DNA of 5,913 nucleotides, from positions 1 to 5,913 of the forward strand of contig JAGVIO010000215.1 of the NCBI GenBank assembly GCA_020056025.1, read 5' to 3'. The translations under genes and the position numbers were made by a program. The stretch comes from an archaeon. GTDB lineage: Archaea; Nanobdellota; Nanobdellia; Woesearchaeales; WJKL01. Shown here piece after piece: positions 1 to 5,104 of this stretch. Numbering within the stretch: the stretch's first letter is position 1; the number at the start of each line of letters is the position of its first letter. Below the pieces are notes generated by a model. It did not search any database, had not been told where the DNA came from, and saw only the letters and a list, made by a program, of their open reading frames with translations.

Positions 1-113
1 AAAGCGGAGGTTTAATAAATGAAAAATGAATTAAAGGTATCGAAGGGAAATAATTACAGGATACGACATTAGAATAATAAGAGACAGCATAAGATTTAGT
101 AGTTTTCTTTTGT

Positions 114-145
114 CAAACTTTTTCTTTTTCTAAAAGAAAAGTTTG
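114..145 (+). terminator. AT-rich stem-loop, probable terminator region
   Basis: The arms CAAACTTTT (114-122) and AAAAGTTTG (137-145) are perfectly complementary. They continue inward, after one unpaired T, as CTTTT (124-128) against AAAAG (132-136), leaving a 3-nt loop. This gives a 14-bp stem with a single bulge. The left arm is itself T-rich (two runs of five T on the plus strand), and T-runs are what archaeal RNA polymerase needs to terminate. I infer termination of an upstream plus-strand transcript. There is no U-tract after the hairpin, so it is not a bacterial-style intrinsic terminator. Confidence 0.45.
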
Positions 146-178
146 CTATGAGTTTACGGATAAAACAAGTAATATTAT

Positions 179-196
179 GTATAATCGATGTTATAC
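179..196. repeat. Inverted repeat GTATAA-N6-TTATAC
   Basis: Two perfect 6-nt arms (179-184 and 191-196) flank TCGATG. The 18-bp dyad lies about 45 bp upstream of the TATA box of the ribosomal operon. The size and symmetry fit a dimeric regulator's operator, but short dyads are common in AT-rich DNA and no regulator is known here. Confidence 0.25.
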
Positions 197-231
197 GCCT
201 TTCGCCCAAGAGCATTGCCATCTATTTTTAG

Positions 232-248
232 GCAAACCTTTATAAATA
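232..248 (+). promoter_or_regulatory. TATA/BRE promoter of the S6e operon
   Basis: GCAAACC followed by TTTATAAA (239-246) fits an archaeal BRE plus TATA box. The usual spacing of about 25 bp puts the transcription start near 266-270, giving a leader of roughly 45 nt before the S6e start at 314. This is longer than the near-zero leaders predicted for the single genes in this window, in keeping with the Shine-Dalgarno site in front of S6e. Confidence 0.65.
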
Positions 249-276
249 AATAGCTGTTTTTCTCCTCTATTCTTAC

Positions 277-288
277 GCTGAGCTCAGC
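277..288. promoter_or_regulatory. Perfect 12-bp palindrome in the S6e leader
   Basis: GCTGAGCTCAGC is self-complementary over all 12 bases and sits just downstream of the predicted transcription start and upstream of the S6e ribosome-binding site. An alternative 5-bp RNA stem uses GAGCT (280-284) and AGCTC (293-297). The position would suit an operator or an autoregulatory ribosomal-protein leader structure; the function is inferred from position only. Confidence 0.3.
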
Positions 289-313
289 TAGAAGCTCGGG
301 AATGGTGAACAAG

Positions 314-697
314 ATGGTTGAATTCAAACTGGTGATAGGAGACCCTAAGACAGGAAAGTCAGCGCAGAAGACAATAGCAGAGGATATGGCATCCGGCCTT
401 ATCGGAAAAAAGATCGGCGAATCAGTAGATGGCGGTTCTTTAGGCCTTGCAGGCTATGAGTTCCAGATCACAGGCGGCTCTGATTACTGCGGATTTCCGA
501 TGCGAAAAGGCATTAACCTGGCAAGAAAGAAAATATTGGCAGGAAAATCAGTCGGCTGCAGGCTTGACAAGAGAGGGATACGAATAAGAAAGACAGTTGC
601 AGGAGAATCTGTCCATGAGAAGACAGCGCAGATAAATCTGAAAATAACAAAATACGGCGCGCAGCCTATTGCAGGAGAGCCTAAGGCAGCTAAGTAA
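314..697 (+). CDS. rps6e: 30S ribosomal protein S6e
   Basis: This is a component of the small ribosomal subunit in archaea and eukaryotes, eS6, cytoplasmic. The 127-residue length matches the short archaeal form, which lacks the long phosphorylated C-terminal helix of eukaryotes. Family signatures are visible in order: FKLVIGDPKTGKS at residues 4-16, LIGKKIGE near 29-36, GYEFQITGGSD near 47-57 followed by GFPMR, and RKTVAG with QINLKI near the C-terminus. I chose ATG 314 over ATG 302 because GGTGA (304-308) lies 5 nt before it and because the family begins almost directly with the EFKL strand. It is the first gene of an operon with a membrane protein, aIF2-gamma and an Sfm1-like methyltransferase; adjacency of S6e and aIF2-gamma is common in archaea. 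Where many archaeal homologues have a charged pair before GFPMR, this one has YC. Confidence 0.95.
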   Translation: MVEFKLVIGDPKTGKSAQKTIAEDMASGLIGKKIGESVDGGSLGLAGYEFQITGGSDYCGFPMRKGINLARKKILAGKSVGCRLDKRGIRIRKTVAGESVHEKTAQINLKITKYGAQPIAGEPKAAK

Positions 698-698
698 G

Positions 699-872
699 AT
701 GGCAAGCTTTAACGAACAGTTGGCAAAAATCACAGTAAGGATCAGGGCATTGCCAAGAACATTGCAGAATCTTCCGCAGACAATACAAAACCTATCAGCA
801 CAGGAGATGATTGCTTACGGAAGCATGGCATTAGGCACTATATTCATCCTGCTTGCAGTTATATTATGGTGA
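699..872 (+). CDS. Small single-span membrane protein, unknown
   Basis: I do not recognise this 57-residue protein. Residues 1-35 are polar to amphipathic and rich in Q, N, L and R, with a tandem seven-residue repeat LPRTLQN (18-24) and LPQTIQN (25-31). Residues about 38-57 form one hydrophobic membrane span ending in LLAVILW right at the C-terminus, so the topology resembles a tail-anchored protein with the basic N-terminus in the cytosol. No signal peptidase site is visible. ATG 699 is 1 nt after the S6e stop, implying translational coupling; a TTG at 669 in the same frame would overlap S6e and is less likely. Its stop TGA (870-872) overlaps the ribosome-binding site of aIF2-gamma. The size and shape recall SecE/Sec61-gamma (an amphipathic helix, then one span), but the sequence match is too weak to call it. 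That the gene is real is fairly sure, given its codons, spacing and operon position. Confidence 0.75.
   Translation: MASFNEQLAKITVRIRALPRTLQNLPQTIQNLSAQEMIAYGSMALGTIFILLAVILW
868..872 (+). promoter_or_regulatory. Ribosome-binding site of aIF2-gamma inside the preceding stop
   Basis: GGTGA, complementary to the archaeal 16S rRNA 3' end, spans the TGA stop (870-872) of the small membrane protein and lies 4 nt before TTG 877. The same GGTGA string serves S6e (304-308), and GTGAT (2107-2111) serves the Sfm1-like gene. This is the main reason for preferring TTG 877 over ATG 898. Confidence 0.5.
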
Positions 873-876
873 GAAA

Positions 877-2106
877 TTGGCAAAATCTGAAAAATTGATG
901 ATACCTGAAATCAGCATTGGCACAGTCGGCCATGTTGACCACGGAAAAACTACCTTAGTGAGAGCATTGTCAGGCAAATGGGCAGACACACATTCTGAAG
1001 AAATAAAGAGAGGAATCACGATCAAGCTTGGTTATGCTGATTTCATTGCCTATAAATGCAAAAAGTGCGGAAAATATTCTGTAAACAGGAAATGCGTCTG
1101 CGGCGGAGATTCTGACGCAATAAGGAAGATAAGCCTTGTTGATGCACCCGGGCATGAAAGCCTGATGGCAACAATGCTTTCAGGAGCTGCAATCATTGAC
1201 GGAGCCTTGCTGCTGATAGCTGCAAATGAGGAATGCCCTCAGCCCCAGACAAGAGAGCATCTTATGGCATTGCAGATATCCGGAATAAAGAACATTGTCA
1301 TTGTGCAGAACAAGATAGACACAGTCAGCCAGGAAGATGCCATGAAAAGCTATAATCAGATAAAGAATTTCATCAAAGGAACTCCTTATGAAAATGCTCC
1401 TATAGTCCCTGTGTCTGCCCAGCAGAATGTCAACATCGATGTCCTTGTTGAGACAATTGAGCAGGCAATACCAACTCCTAAAAGGGACATTAACCTTGAC
1501 CCTATAATGTTTGTTGCAAGAAGCTTTGACATCAACAAGCCAGGATCAGAGCCGAAGAAAATGGTCGGCGGTGTTCTTGGCGGCGCAATGGCGCAGGGCA
1601 TACTGAAAAAAGGCGATGAGATAGAGATAAGGCCTGGAAGGATGGTTGAGGAGAAAAACCAGAAAGTGTGGAAGCCTGTGTCAACAAAAATAATTTCATT
1701 GAAATACGGCGGCTCTGACGTTGATGAGGTTGCTCCTGGCGGAACTTTAGGCGTACTGACCTCATTGGACCCTGCAATGGTCAAATCAGACTCATTGGCA
1801 GGCTCTGTAGTCGGATTGCCTGACAAGCTGCCTCCTGTCCTGTATTCATTGGACCTCGAGATACATCTGCTCGAGAGGGTTGTCGGAACAAAAGAAGACC
1901 TTAAGGTTGAGCCGATAAAGATGCTTGAGCCGCTGATGCTCATTGTGAATTCTTCTGCAACAGTTGGAGTTGTCAGCAATCTTAAGAAGGACGCATTCAG
2001 CTGCAAATTAAAACTGCCTGTCTGTGCAAAGAAAGGCAGCAGGGTAACTATCTCAAGAAGGATTGGCACAAGGTTCAGGCTCATCGGATACGGAATAATA
2101 AAATAA
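877..2106 (+). CDS. eif2g: Translation initiation factor aIF2 subunit gamma
   Basis: This GTPase is the core subunit of the aIF2 heterotrimer that delivers initiator Met-tRNA to the small ribosomal subunit. From TTG 877 it is 409 residues, the normal family length. Visible GTPase motifs are GHVDHGKT (18-25), the switch I region RGITIKLG (45-52), DAPGH (89-93), NKID (145-148) and SAQ (180-182). A zinc knuckle lies between G2 and G3: CKKC (61-64) and CVC (73-75), the second pair being C-x-C rather than the commoner C-x2-C. The C-terminal two beta-barrel domains follow, with the family-typical VGTKEDLKVEPI and a terminal SRRIGTRFRLIGYG. The start could instead be ATG 898 (402 residues); TTG 877 has a GGTGA site 4 nt upstream and gives the usual 10-12 residues before the first beta strand. 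Partner subunits alpha and beta are not in this window. Confidence 0.95.
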   Translation: MAKSEKLMIPEISIGTVGHVDHGKTTLVRALSGKWADTHSEEIKRGITIKLGYADFIAYKCKKCGKYSVNRKCVCGGDSDAIRKISLVDAPGHESLMATMLSGAAIIDGALLLIAANEECPQPQTREHLMALQISGIKNIVIVQNKIDTVSQEDAMKSYNQIKNFIKGTPYENAPIVPVSAQQNVNIDVLVETIEQAIPTPKRDINLDPIMFVARSFDINKPGSEPKKMVGGVLGGAMAQGILKKGDEIEIRPGRMVEEKNQKVWKPVSTKIISLKYGGSDVDEVAPGGTLGVLTSLDPAMVKSDSLAGSVVGLPDKLPPVLYSLDLEIHLLERVVGTKEDLKVEPIKMLEPLMLIVNSSATVGVVSNLKKDAFSCKLKLPVCAKKGSRVTISRRIGTRFRLIGYGIIK

Positions 2107-2116
2107 GTGATTTCTT

Positions 2117-2677
2117 ATGAAATATATCATTGAGCATCTTGAGCCAGAGATGTTTGACTGGTGCGTTATTGAGTACAGGCATATCTCGCAGATTGTCGGA
2201 AAAGAAAATCTTATAATAACAAACGTTAAGAAAGGAAATGAAAAGATAGAAGAGCTCGGAGAGATCCATAAAGAGTCTGTTTCTGGGATGAAACTGCAGA
2301 AAGCATGCGTATTGGATCCAGAGGCAATGCTCGCTTTGCACCCGGAAGACAGCGAGGAGTTTGAATATCTAATCTTCGGAGGCATTCTCGGAGACCATCC
2401 GCCCAGGAAAAGGACAAAGCCAGAGCTCACTTCAAAGATTGATGCAGATTCAAGAAATCTGGGAGACAGGCAGATGTCAACAGACACAGCAGTCTATGTC
2501 GCAAAGAAGATTGTTGATGGCATTCCTCTGAGAAAGATAAAATTCAAAGATGGGATAGAGCTTGATGTCGCAGAAGGAGAGTCAGTGATACTTCCATACA
2601 GATATGTTCTTGAGAATGGAAAAATAGTTCTTCCGGAAGGATTTGTTGAATTCCTGAGAGATAGGGATGAGTTTTAG
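2117..2677 (+). CDS. SPOUT methyltransferase, Sfm1/DUF431 family
   Basis: This 186-residue protein matches the family called predicted SAM-dependent RNA methyltransferase (DUF431). Its yeast member Sfm1 is a SPOUT-fold protein arginine methyltransferase that modifies ribosomal protein Rps3. By recall, the resemblance runs over the whole length: the MKYIIEH start, LDPEA with HPED (66-78), FGGILGDHPPR (87-97), NLGDRQMSTDTA (114-125), the LPYRYV strand (159-164) and LPEGF (172-176). The glycine-rich and NLGD-RQM segments form the trefoil-knot SAM site in this family. Whether the archaeal enzyme acts on uS3, another ribosomal protein or RNA is unknown. ATG 2117 lies 10 nt after the aIF2-gamma stop with GTGAT 5 nt upstream, so it belongs to the operon; co-transcription with S6e and aIF2-gamma supports a ribosomal substrate. 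Family assignment is confident; substrate is inferred. Confidence 0.88.
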   Translation: MKYIIEHLEPEMFDWCVIEYRHISQIVGKENLIITNVKKGNEKIEELGEIHKESVSGMKLQKACVLDPEAMLALHPEDSEEFEYLIFGGILGDHPPRKRTKPELTSKIDADSRNLGDRQMSTDTAVYVAKKIVDGIPLRKIKFKDGIELDVAEGESVILPYRYVLENGKIVLPEGFVEFLRDRDEF

Positions 2678-2699
2678 GAAAAACAATTCAAATATTACA

Positions 2700-2715
2700 G
2701 GAAACTTTATATAAT
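2700..2715 (+). promoter_or_regulatory. TATA promoter of the Imm5-like gene
   Basis: GGAAAC (2700-2705) followed by TTTATATA (2706-2713) is a near-ideal archaeal BRE/TATA pair. Its centre is 29-30 bp before ATG 2739, so the mRNA should start within a few nucleotides of the start codon and be essentially leaderless. No Shine-Dalgarno sequence precedes the ATG. The gene is therefore transcribed independently of the upstream translation operon. Confidence 0.7.
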
Positions 2716-2738
2716 TAGTATAACTTTGATTTATAGAA

Positions 2739-3269
2739 ATGCGAGACAGGCGATTTGTAGCAGAACATCGGGGCGGACCATTGAAAAAAGAGCAGCATAG
2801 GCAATTAATCAAATGGGCTTGTGACTGTGCCAGGCACGTATTGCCTCTATTTGGTGAAAATATTGACAAGAGATTAGAATATGCGCTCAAGGTAGCCAAA
2901 GAATGGGAAAGGGGCAATGCGTCAGTAGGTGATGCGCGAAATGCTGCTTTTGGCGCGATTGCAGTTGCAAACGAAAATCAAAATCCTGCCTCAATATCGA
3001 TTGCCCGTGCTGTTGGTCATGCTGTTGCGACTGCACATATGGCTGACCATGCCCCTGGAGCAGCAGAGTATGCGCTCAAAGCTCTTGCAAGCCAAGGCAA
3101 GTCAATTGATGCAGAAAGAAAATGGCAAGATAAACAATTGCCTCATGGCATTAAGGAACTTGTACTTTCTTCAAGGCACAAAAATAAAAAATTCTGGCAG
3201 GCAAGCTTGCAGAAAGCAAGAAAAAAGATTGAATTGCCGCGATATAGACAATACCTTTTTGCTGCATAA
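2739..3269 (+). CDS. Putative immunity protein, Imm5-like
   Basis: This 176-residue, all-helical, soluble protein has the signature of the Imm-5 family, proposed from genome context in polymorphic toxin systems to protect against a cognate toxin. Recognisable blocks are KWACDCARHVLPLF (25-38), KRLEYALKVAKEWERG (44-59) leading into SVGDARNAA (62-70), the strongest block ARAVGHAVATAHMADHA (89-105), and KWQDKQLP (128-135), here preceded by AER (125-127). The C-terminus is basic. No signal peptide or membrane span is present. No toxin gene lies on either side, so it is either an orphan immunity gene or a stand-alone family member with another job; the immunity role is a family-level prediction, not shown here. 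It has its own leaderless promoter and a T-rich terminator, which fits an independently acquired cassette, though base composition does not differ obviously from neighbours. Confidence 0.75.
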   Translation: MRDRRFVAEHRGGPLKKEQHRQLIKWACDCARHVLPLFGENIDKRLEYALKVAKEWERGNASVGDARNAAFGAIAVANENQNPASISIARAVGHAVATAHMADHAPGAAEYALKALASQGKSIDAERKWQDKQLPHGIKELVLSSRHKNKKFWQASLQKARKKIELPRYRQYLFAA

Positions 3270-3270
3270 A

Positions 3271-3284
3271 CCTTTTGTTTTTTC
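3271..3284 (+). terminator. T-tract terminator after the Imm5-like gene
   Basis: CCTTTTGTTTTTTC begins 1 nt after the TAA stop. Runs of four and six T are typical archaeal termination signals and need no hairpin. It also separates this gene from the convergent lipoprotein gene whose stop is at 3344. Confidence 0.5.
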
Positions 3285-3343
3285 AATAAGATTATATTCA
3301 AAATAATATATTCAATTTTGGGCCTGGATTAGGATAATATGCA

Positions 3344-3949
3344 TTATTCAAATTTTGACAAGATCCGCTGCCCTATTTTTGCAATATACTCTTTAGCTTC
3401 CTTGCTGCTTCCTTTAGAAGTAATGTGAATGAGGTATTCCTTTTTGCAAATCCAAAGATGATAATAGTAAACATTTGGATCATTGTACTGGCCGCCATAA
3501 TCATTCACATTGTTAACACGAAATCTGCTCTGATCTCCATAATCATTCTCACTTATAAGCCCTTCAATACTATAGTAGTGCAGTGAACCATATTGGTATG
3601 AGCCATTTAGGGCTTCGTAATTTGCAAATTTCTGCAATTCAATTATTACCTGGGTATCATTCAAGCTGTTAATGATGTAGCTACAGATACTATACTGCCC
3701 CAGTGATGAATCTACAATATTTGTATATTCCTCATCTGTCCAGCAATTAGTTCCATTGCTCGTTATTCCAAGCTGCTGAAGGTCTTGTTCATTAAAGTCA
3801 TTCACCATCCCAATTTGCTGAAGGTCTTGTTCATTAAGCACCAGCTCTTGTGTTCCTGATATGGCTGTCTTTATTGTTCCTGATGGTTGCACTGTTGAGC
3901 ATCCTCCGGTAAGTATCAGGAGAATTGCTAAAATTATAGCTAGTTTCAT
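3344..3949 (-). CDS. Secreted lipoprotein, unknown function
   Basis: I do not recognise a named family. The 201-residue protein begins with a short basic/hydrophobic signal sequence and a lipobox-like TGGC with the candidate lipidated Cys17, so it is probably exported and anchored outside the membrane. After the anchor, a Ser/Thr/Gln-rich linker contains two near-identical units NEQDLQQIG (39-47) and NEQDLQQLG (53-61). The mature part (about 65-201) is rich in Asn, Tyr, Asp and Gly with Cys69, Cys89 and Cys168, and appears alpha/beta, ending in an amphipathic helix (EAKEYIAKIGQRIL). Aromatic clusters such as YYYHLW (161-166) suggest a small globular ligand- or surface-binding domain; this is inference. 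The gene is convergent with the Imm5-like gene and has its own promoter about 30 bp upstream. The lipobox has Leu at -4 rather than -3, so lipidation is likely but not certain. Confidence 0.75.
   Translation of the reverse strand: MKLAIILAILLILTGGCSTVQPSGTIKTAISGTQELVLNEQDLQQIGMVNDFNEQDLQQLGITSNGTNCWTDEEYTNIVDSSLGQYSICSYIINSLNDTQVIIELQKFANYEALNGSYQYGSLHYYSIEGLISENDYGDQSRFRVNNVNDYGGQYNDPNVYYYHLWICKKEYLIHITSKGSSKEAKEYIAKIGQRILSKFE
3768..3837 (-). repeat. 42-bp-period tandem duplication in the lipoprotein
   Basis: The 28-nt blocks 3768-3795 and 3810-3837 are identical at 26 of 28 positions and are offset by exactly 42 nt, keeping the frame. They encode the two NEQDLQQ(I/L)G units. High nucleotide identity points to a recent duplication by slippage or unequal recombination, and so to a copy-number-variable linker. 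Confidence 0.8.
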
Positions 3950-3973
3950 AATATCATTTTAGAAAGAGACCAT

Positions 3974-3986
3974 TATTTTTAAATGT
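3974..3986 (-). promoter_or_regulatory. TATA promoter of the lipoprotein gene
   Basis: Read on the minus strand, ACA-TTTAAAAAT-A places a TATA element (3975-3983) about 30 bp before ATG 3949. That predicts a transcript starting near 3954 with almost no leader. No Shine-Dalgarno site is present. Confidence 0.5.
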
Positions 3987-3990
3987 TCTT

Positions 3991-4028
3991 AAAAAAGAGT
4001 GCCATATTTCTTTCATTTCATGGCTCTT
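3991..4028 (-). terminator. Stem-loop plus T6 terminator after polX
   Basis: On the minus strand GAGCCAT is followed by a 14-nt loop and ATGGCACTC, pairing through CCAT/ATGG with a 2-nt bulge and a GAG/CTC extension, and then by TTTTTT (3991-3996). It lies 18 nt past the polymerase stop. It abuts the promoter of the next minus-strand gene, so it would prevent read-through into the lipoprotein. Confidence 0.55.
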
Positions 4029-4045
4029 TGCAGCAAAACCTATTT

Positions 4046-5002
4046 TCACATTTCCCTTTCTTCAGGCCTTACCCATTTCACACCAAGCTTTTTGCACACT
4101 TCTTCCTCTGTCTTTCCTGCAATCATCTTTCCTGTCTGCTTGTCAAACAGGCCGTATTCAGAAAGCCTCATGCCTTTTTTGATTGCAATCTTTCTCATCT
4201 CTATATTATAATTCTTTGAGCCAGTGAAATATAATAATCCAGAGCCCCATGATTCTGGCTTTAAAACCCTCAGGTCAGACTGGATTCCGTTTTTCAAAAT
4301 AACAGAAGCTTTTGTCTGGCCTTTGCCAAGCACTTTTTTTACAGATTTCATTCCGGTAAATGCATCAATGACCTTCTCAGGCTTTTCAGATGCAATAAGT
4401 ATGTCAATGTCTCCCACTGTCTCTTTTTTTCTTCTCAGCGATCCTGCAGCAGAGATATTCTGGACTTCTTTCAAAACTTTCAGCGAATCAATTATTTTTT
4501 TAGCAGCAGCTTCTGCTTTCTTCAGCGGAATCCTTTCTTTTGTTTGCCTTACCAATTCTATGCCTTCAAGAATTTCTCTCTCTGACTTTTCCCCAAAGCC
4601 AGGAATATCTGCAATCCTGTGCTGTTTGGCTGCTTTTTCAAGATCCTCTGTGCTTTTGATGTTCAGCTCTTTGTTCAGCTTCTTGACTTTCTTCGGGCCG
4701 ATTCCAGGAATCTTCATCATCAGCGAGATATGAGGAGGGACAGATGCCTTGACTTCTTCATATTTCTTCATCTTTCCTGTCTTTATGTATTCTTCAATCT
4801 TTTTTCCAATACCTTCTCCGACACCAGGCAGTTCTTCAATTGCTTTCAATCCGCCTTTTTTGTAGATGTCTTCAATTGGAACAGAAAGAGTCTCGATTGC
4901 CCTTGCAGCCTGCCTGTATGCCCTTGGCTTCCATTTGACATCCTGTATATCTAATATGTCTGCTATTTCATAGAACATCGCAGCAATATCTAAGTTTTTC
5001 AT
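4046..5002 (-). CDS. polX: Family X DNA polymerase lacking the PHP domain
   Basis: This is a Pol beta-type nucleotidyltransferase acting in gap filling and base-excision repair. Residues 1-85 form the lyase-like domain with helix-hairpin-helix LPGVGEGIGKKI (58-69); Lys68 aligns by eye with the Pol beta lyase nucleophile Lys72. A second HhH is IPGIGPKKVKKL (98-109), and IPGFGEK (133-139) resembles a third. The palm has GSLRR (187-191) and the metal-binding aspartates D198 and D200 in GDIDILI, with D243 in SDLRVL as the third. YFTGS (258-262) is the steric-gate turn, and R270 matches a template/primer-contacting Arg. The thumb ends at KWVRPEE, and the 318-residue protein stops there. Prokaryotic PolX is usually about 570 residues with a C-terminal PHP 3'-5' exonuclease; here it is absent, giving a eukaryotic Pol beta-like layout. 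ATG 5002 has GAGG 4 nt upstream. All catalytic residues are present, so it is not a degraded fragment. Confidence 0.93.
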   Translation of the reverse strand: MKNLDIAAMFYEIADILDIQDVKWKPRAYRQAARAIETLSVPIEDIYKKGGLKAIEELPGVGEGIGKKIEEYIKTGKMKKYEEVKASVPPHISLMMKIPGIGPKKVKKLNKELNIKSTEDLEKAAKQHRIADIPGFGEKSEREILEGIELVRQTKERIPLKKAEAAAKKIIDSLKVLKEVQNISAAGSLRRKKETVGDIDILIASEKPEKVIDAFTGMKSVKKVLGKGQTKASVILKNGIQSDLRVLKPESWGSGLLYFTGSKNYNIEMRKIAIKKGMRLSEYGLFDKQTGKMIAGKTEEEVCKKLGVKWVRPEEREM

Positions 5003-5033
5003 AAAGCCTCTTTTGCAATTGAATAAATTTCAA

Positions 5034-5046
5034 GAATATAAAAATG
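5034..5046 (-). promoter_or_regulatory. TATA promoter of polX
   Basis: On the minus strand ACA-TTTTTATATTC gives a TATA element centred near 5040. A start about 25 bp downstream leaves a leader of roughly 12 nt containing GAGG (5007-5010), 4 nt before ATG 5002. A second AT-rich stretch (5020-5029) is closer and less likely. Confidence 0.45.
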
Positions 5047-5067
5047 TTGCTAATGGAAACTTTATTG

Positions 5068-5104
5068 CTCGCCCTGATTCTGCTGCAGGACGAATGTGGG
5101 CGAG
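5068..5104. repeat. GC-rich 7-bp inverted repeat with 23-nt loop
   Basis: CTCGCCC (5068-5074) and GGGCGAG (5098-5104) pair perfectly in an otherwise AT-rich spacer. The loop contains the palindrome CTGCAG. It lies between the membrane-protein gene and polX. It could be the terminator of the winged-helix/membrane unit, a structured RNA or part of a dispersed element. It is not a tRNA: no T-loop or anticodon arm fits. Confidence 0.35.

Larger units (their letters stand above)
1..231. other. Leading intergenic region without a convincing gene
   Basis: No long reading frame covers this stretch on either strand. In frame 1 it opens with four sense codons (KAEV) and a TAA at 13-15, which could be the tail of an upstream plus-strand gene, but four codons prove nothing. 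A strong Shine-Dalgarno string GGAGG (6-10) stands 8 nt before an ATG at 19 that opens only 17 codons (to 72). The remainder is AT-rich, with T-tracts at 102-110 and 119-129, one strong hairpin and one inverted repeat, both listed separately. It reads as a 3' region of an upstream transcript followed by the promoter zone of the ribosomal operon. Confidence 0.6.

Noticed and set aside
1386..2084. 232-codon minus-strand frame opposite aIF2-gamma
   Set aside because: It is an antisense shadow: rich in Ser, Pro and Thr, with no motifs, entirely inside a certain gene.
2053..2487. 144-codon minus-strand frame opposite the Sfm1-like gene
   Set aside because: The opposite strand has clear full-length family motifs; this frame has low-complexity shadow composition.
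2929..3306. 125-codon plus-strand frame overlapping the Imm5-like gene
   Set aside because: It is a frame-shifted copy of the same DNA; the other frame carries the conserved GHAVATAH block and the promoter spacing.
3299..3320. Weak inverted repeat CAAAAT-N10-ATTTTG between convergent genes
   Set aside because: Six AT-rich pairs with a 10-nt loop are expected by chance; the T-tract at 3271-3284 explains termination better.
4224..4733. 169-codon plus-strand frame opposite polX
   Set aside because: Antisense shadow, rich in Phe and Ser as expected from reversed Lys/Glu-rich coding; polX on the other strand has all catalytic motifs.
5068..5104. tRNA or box C/D small RNA at the GC-rich stem
   Set aside because: No T-loop consensus, no anticodon arm and no paired C (RUGAUGA) and D boxes at proper spacing.
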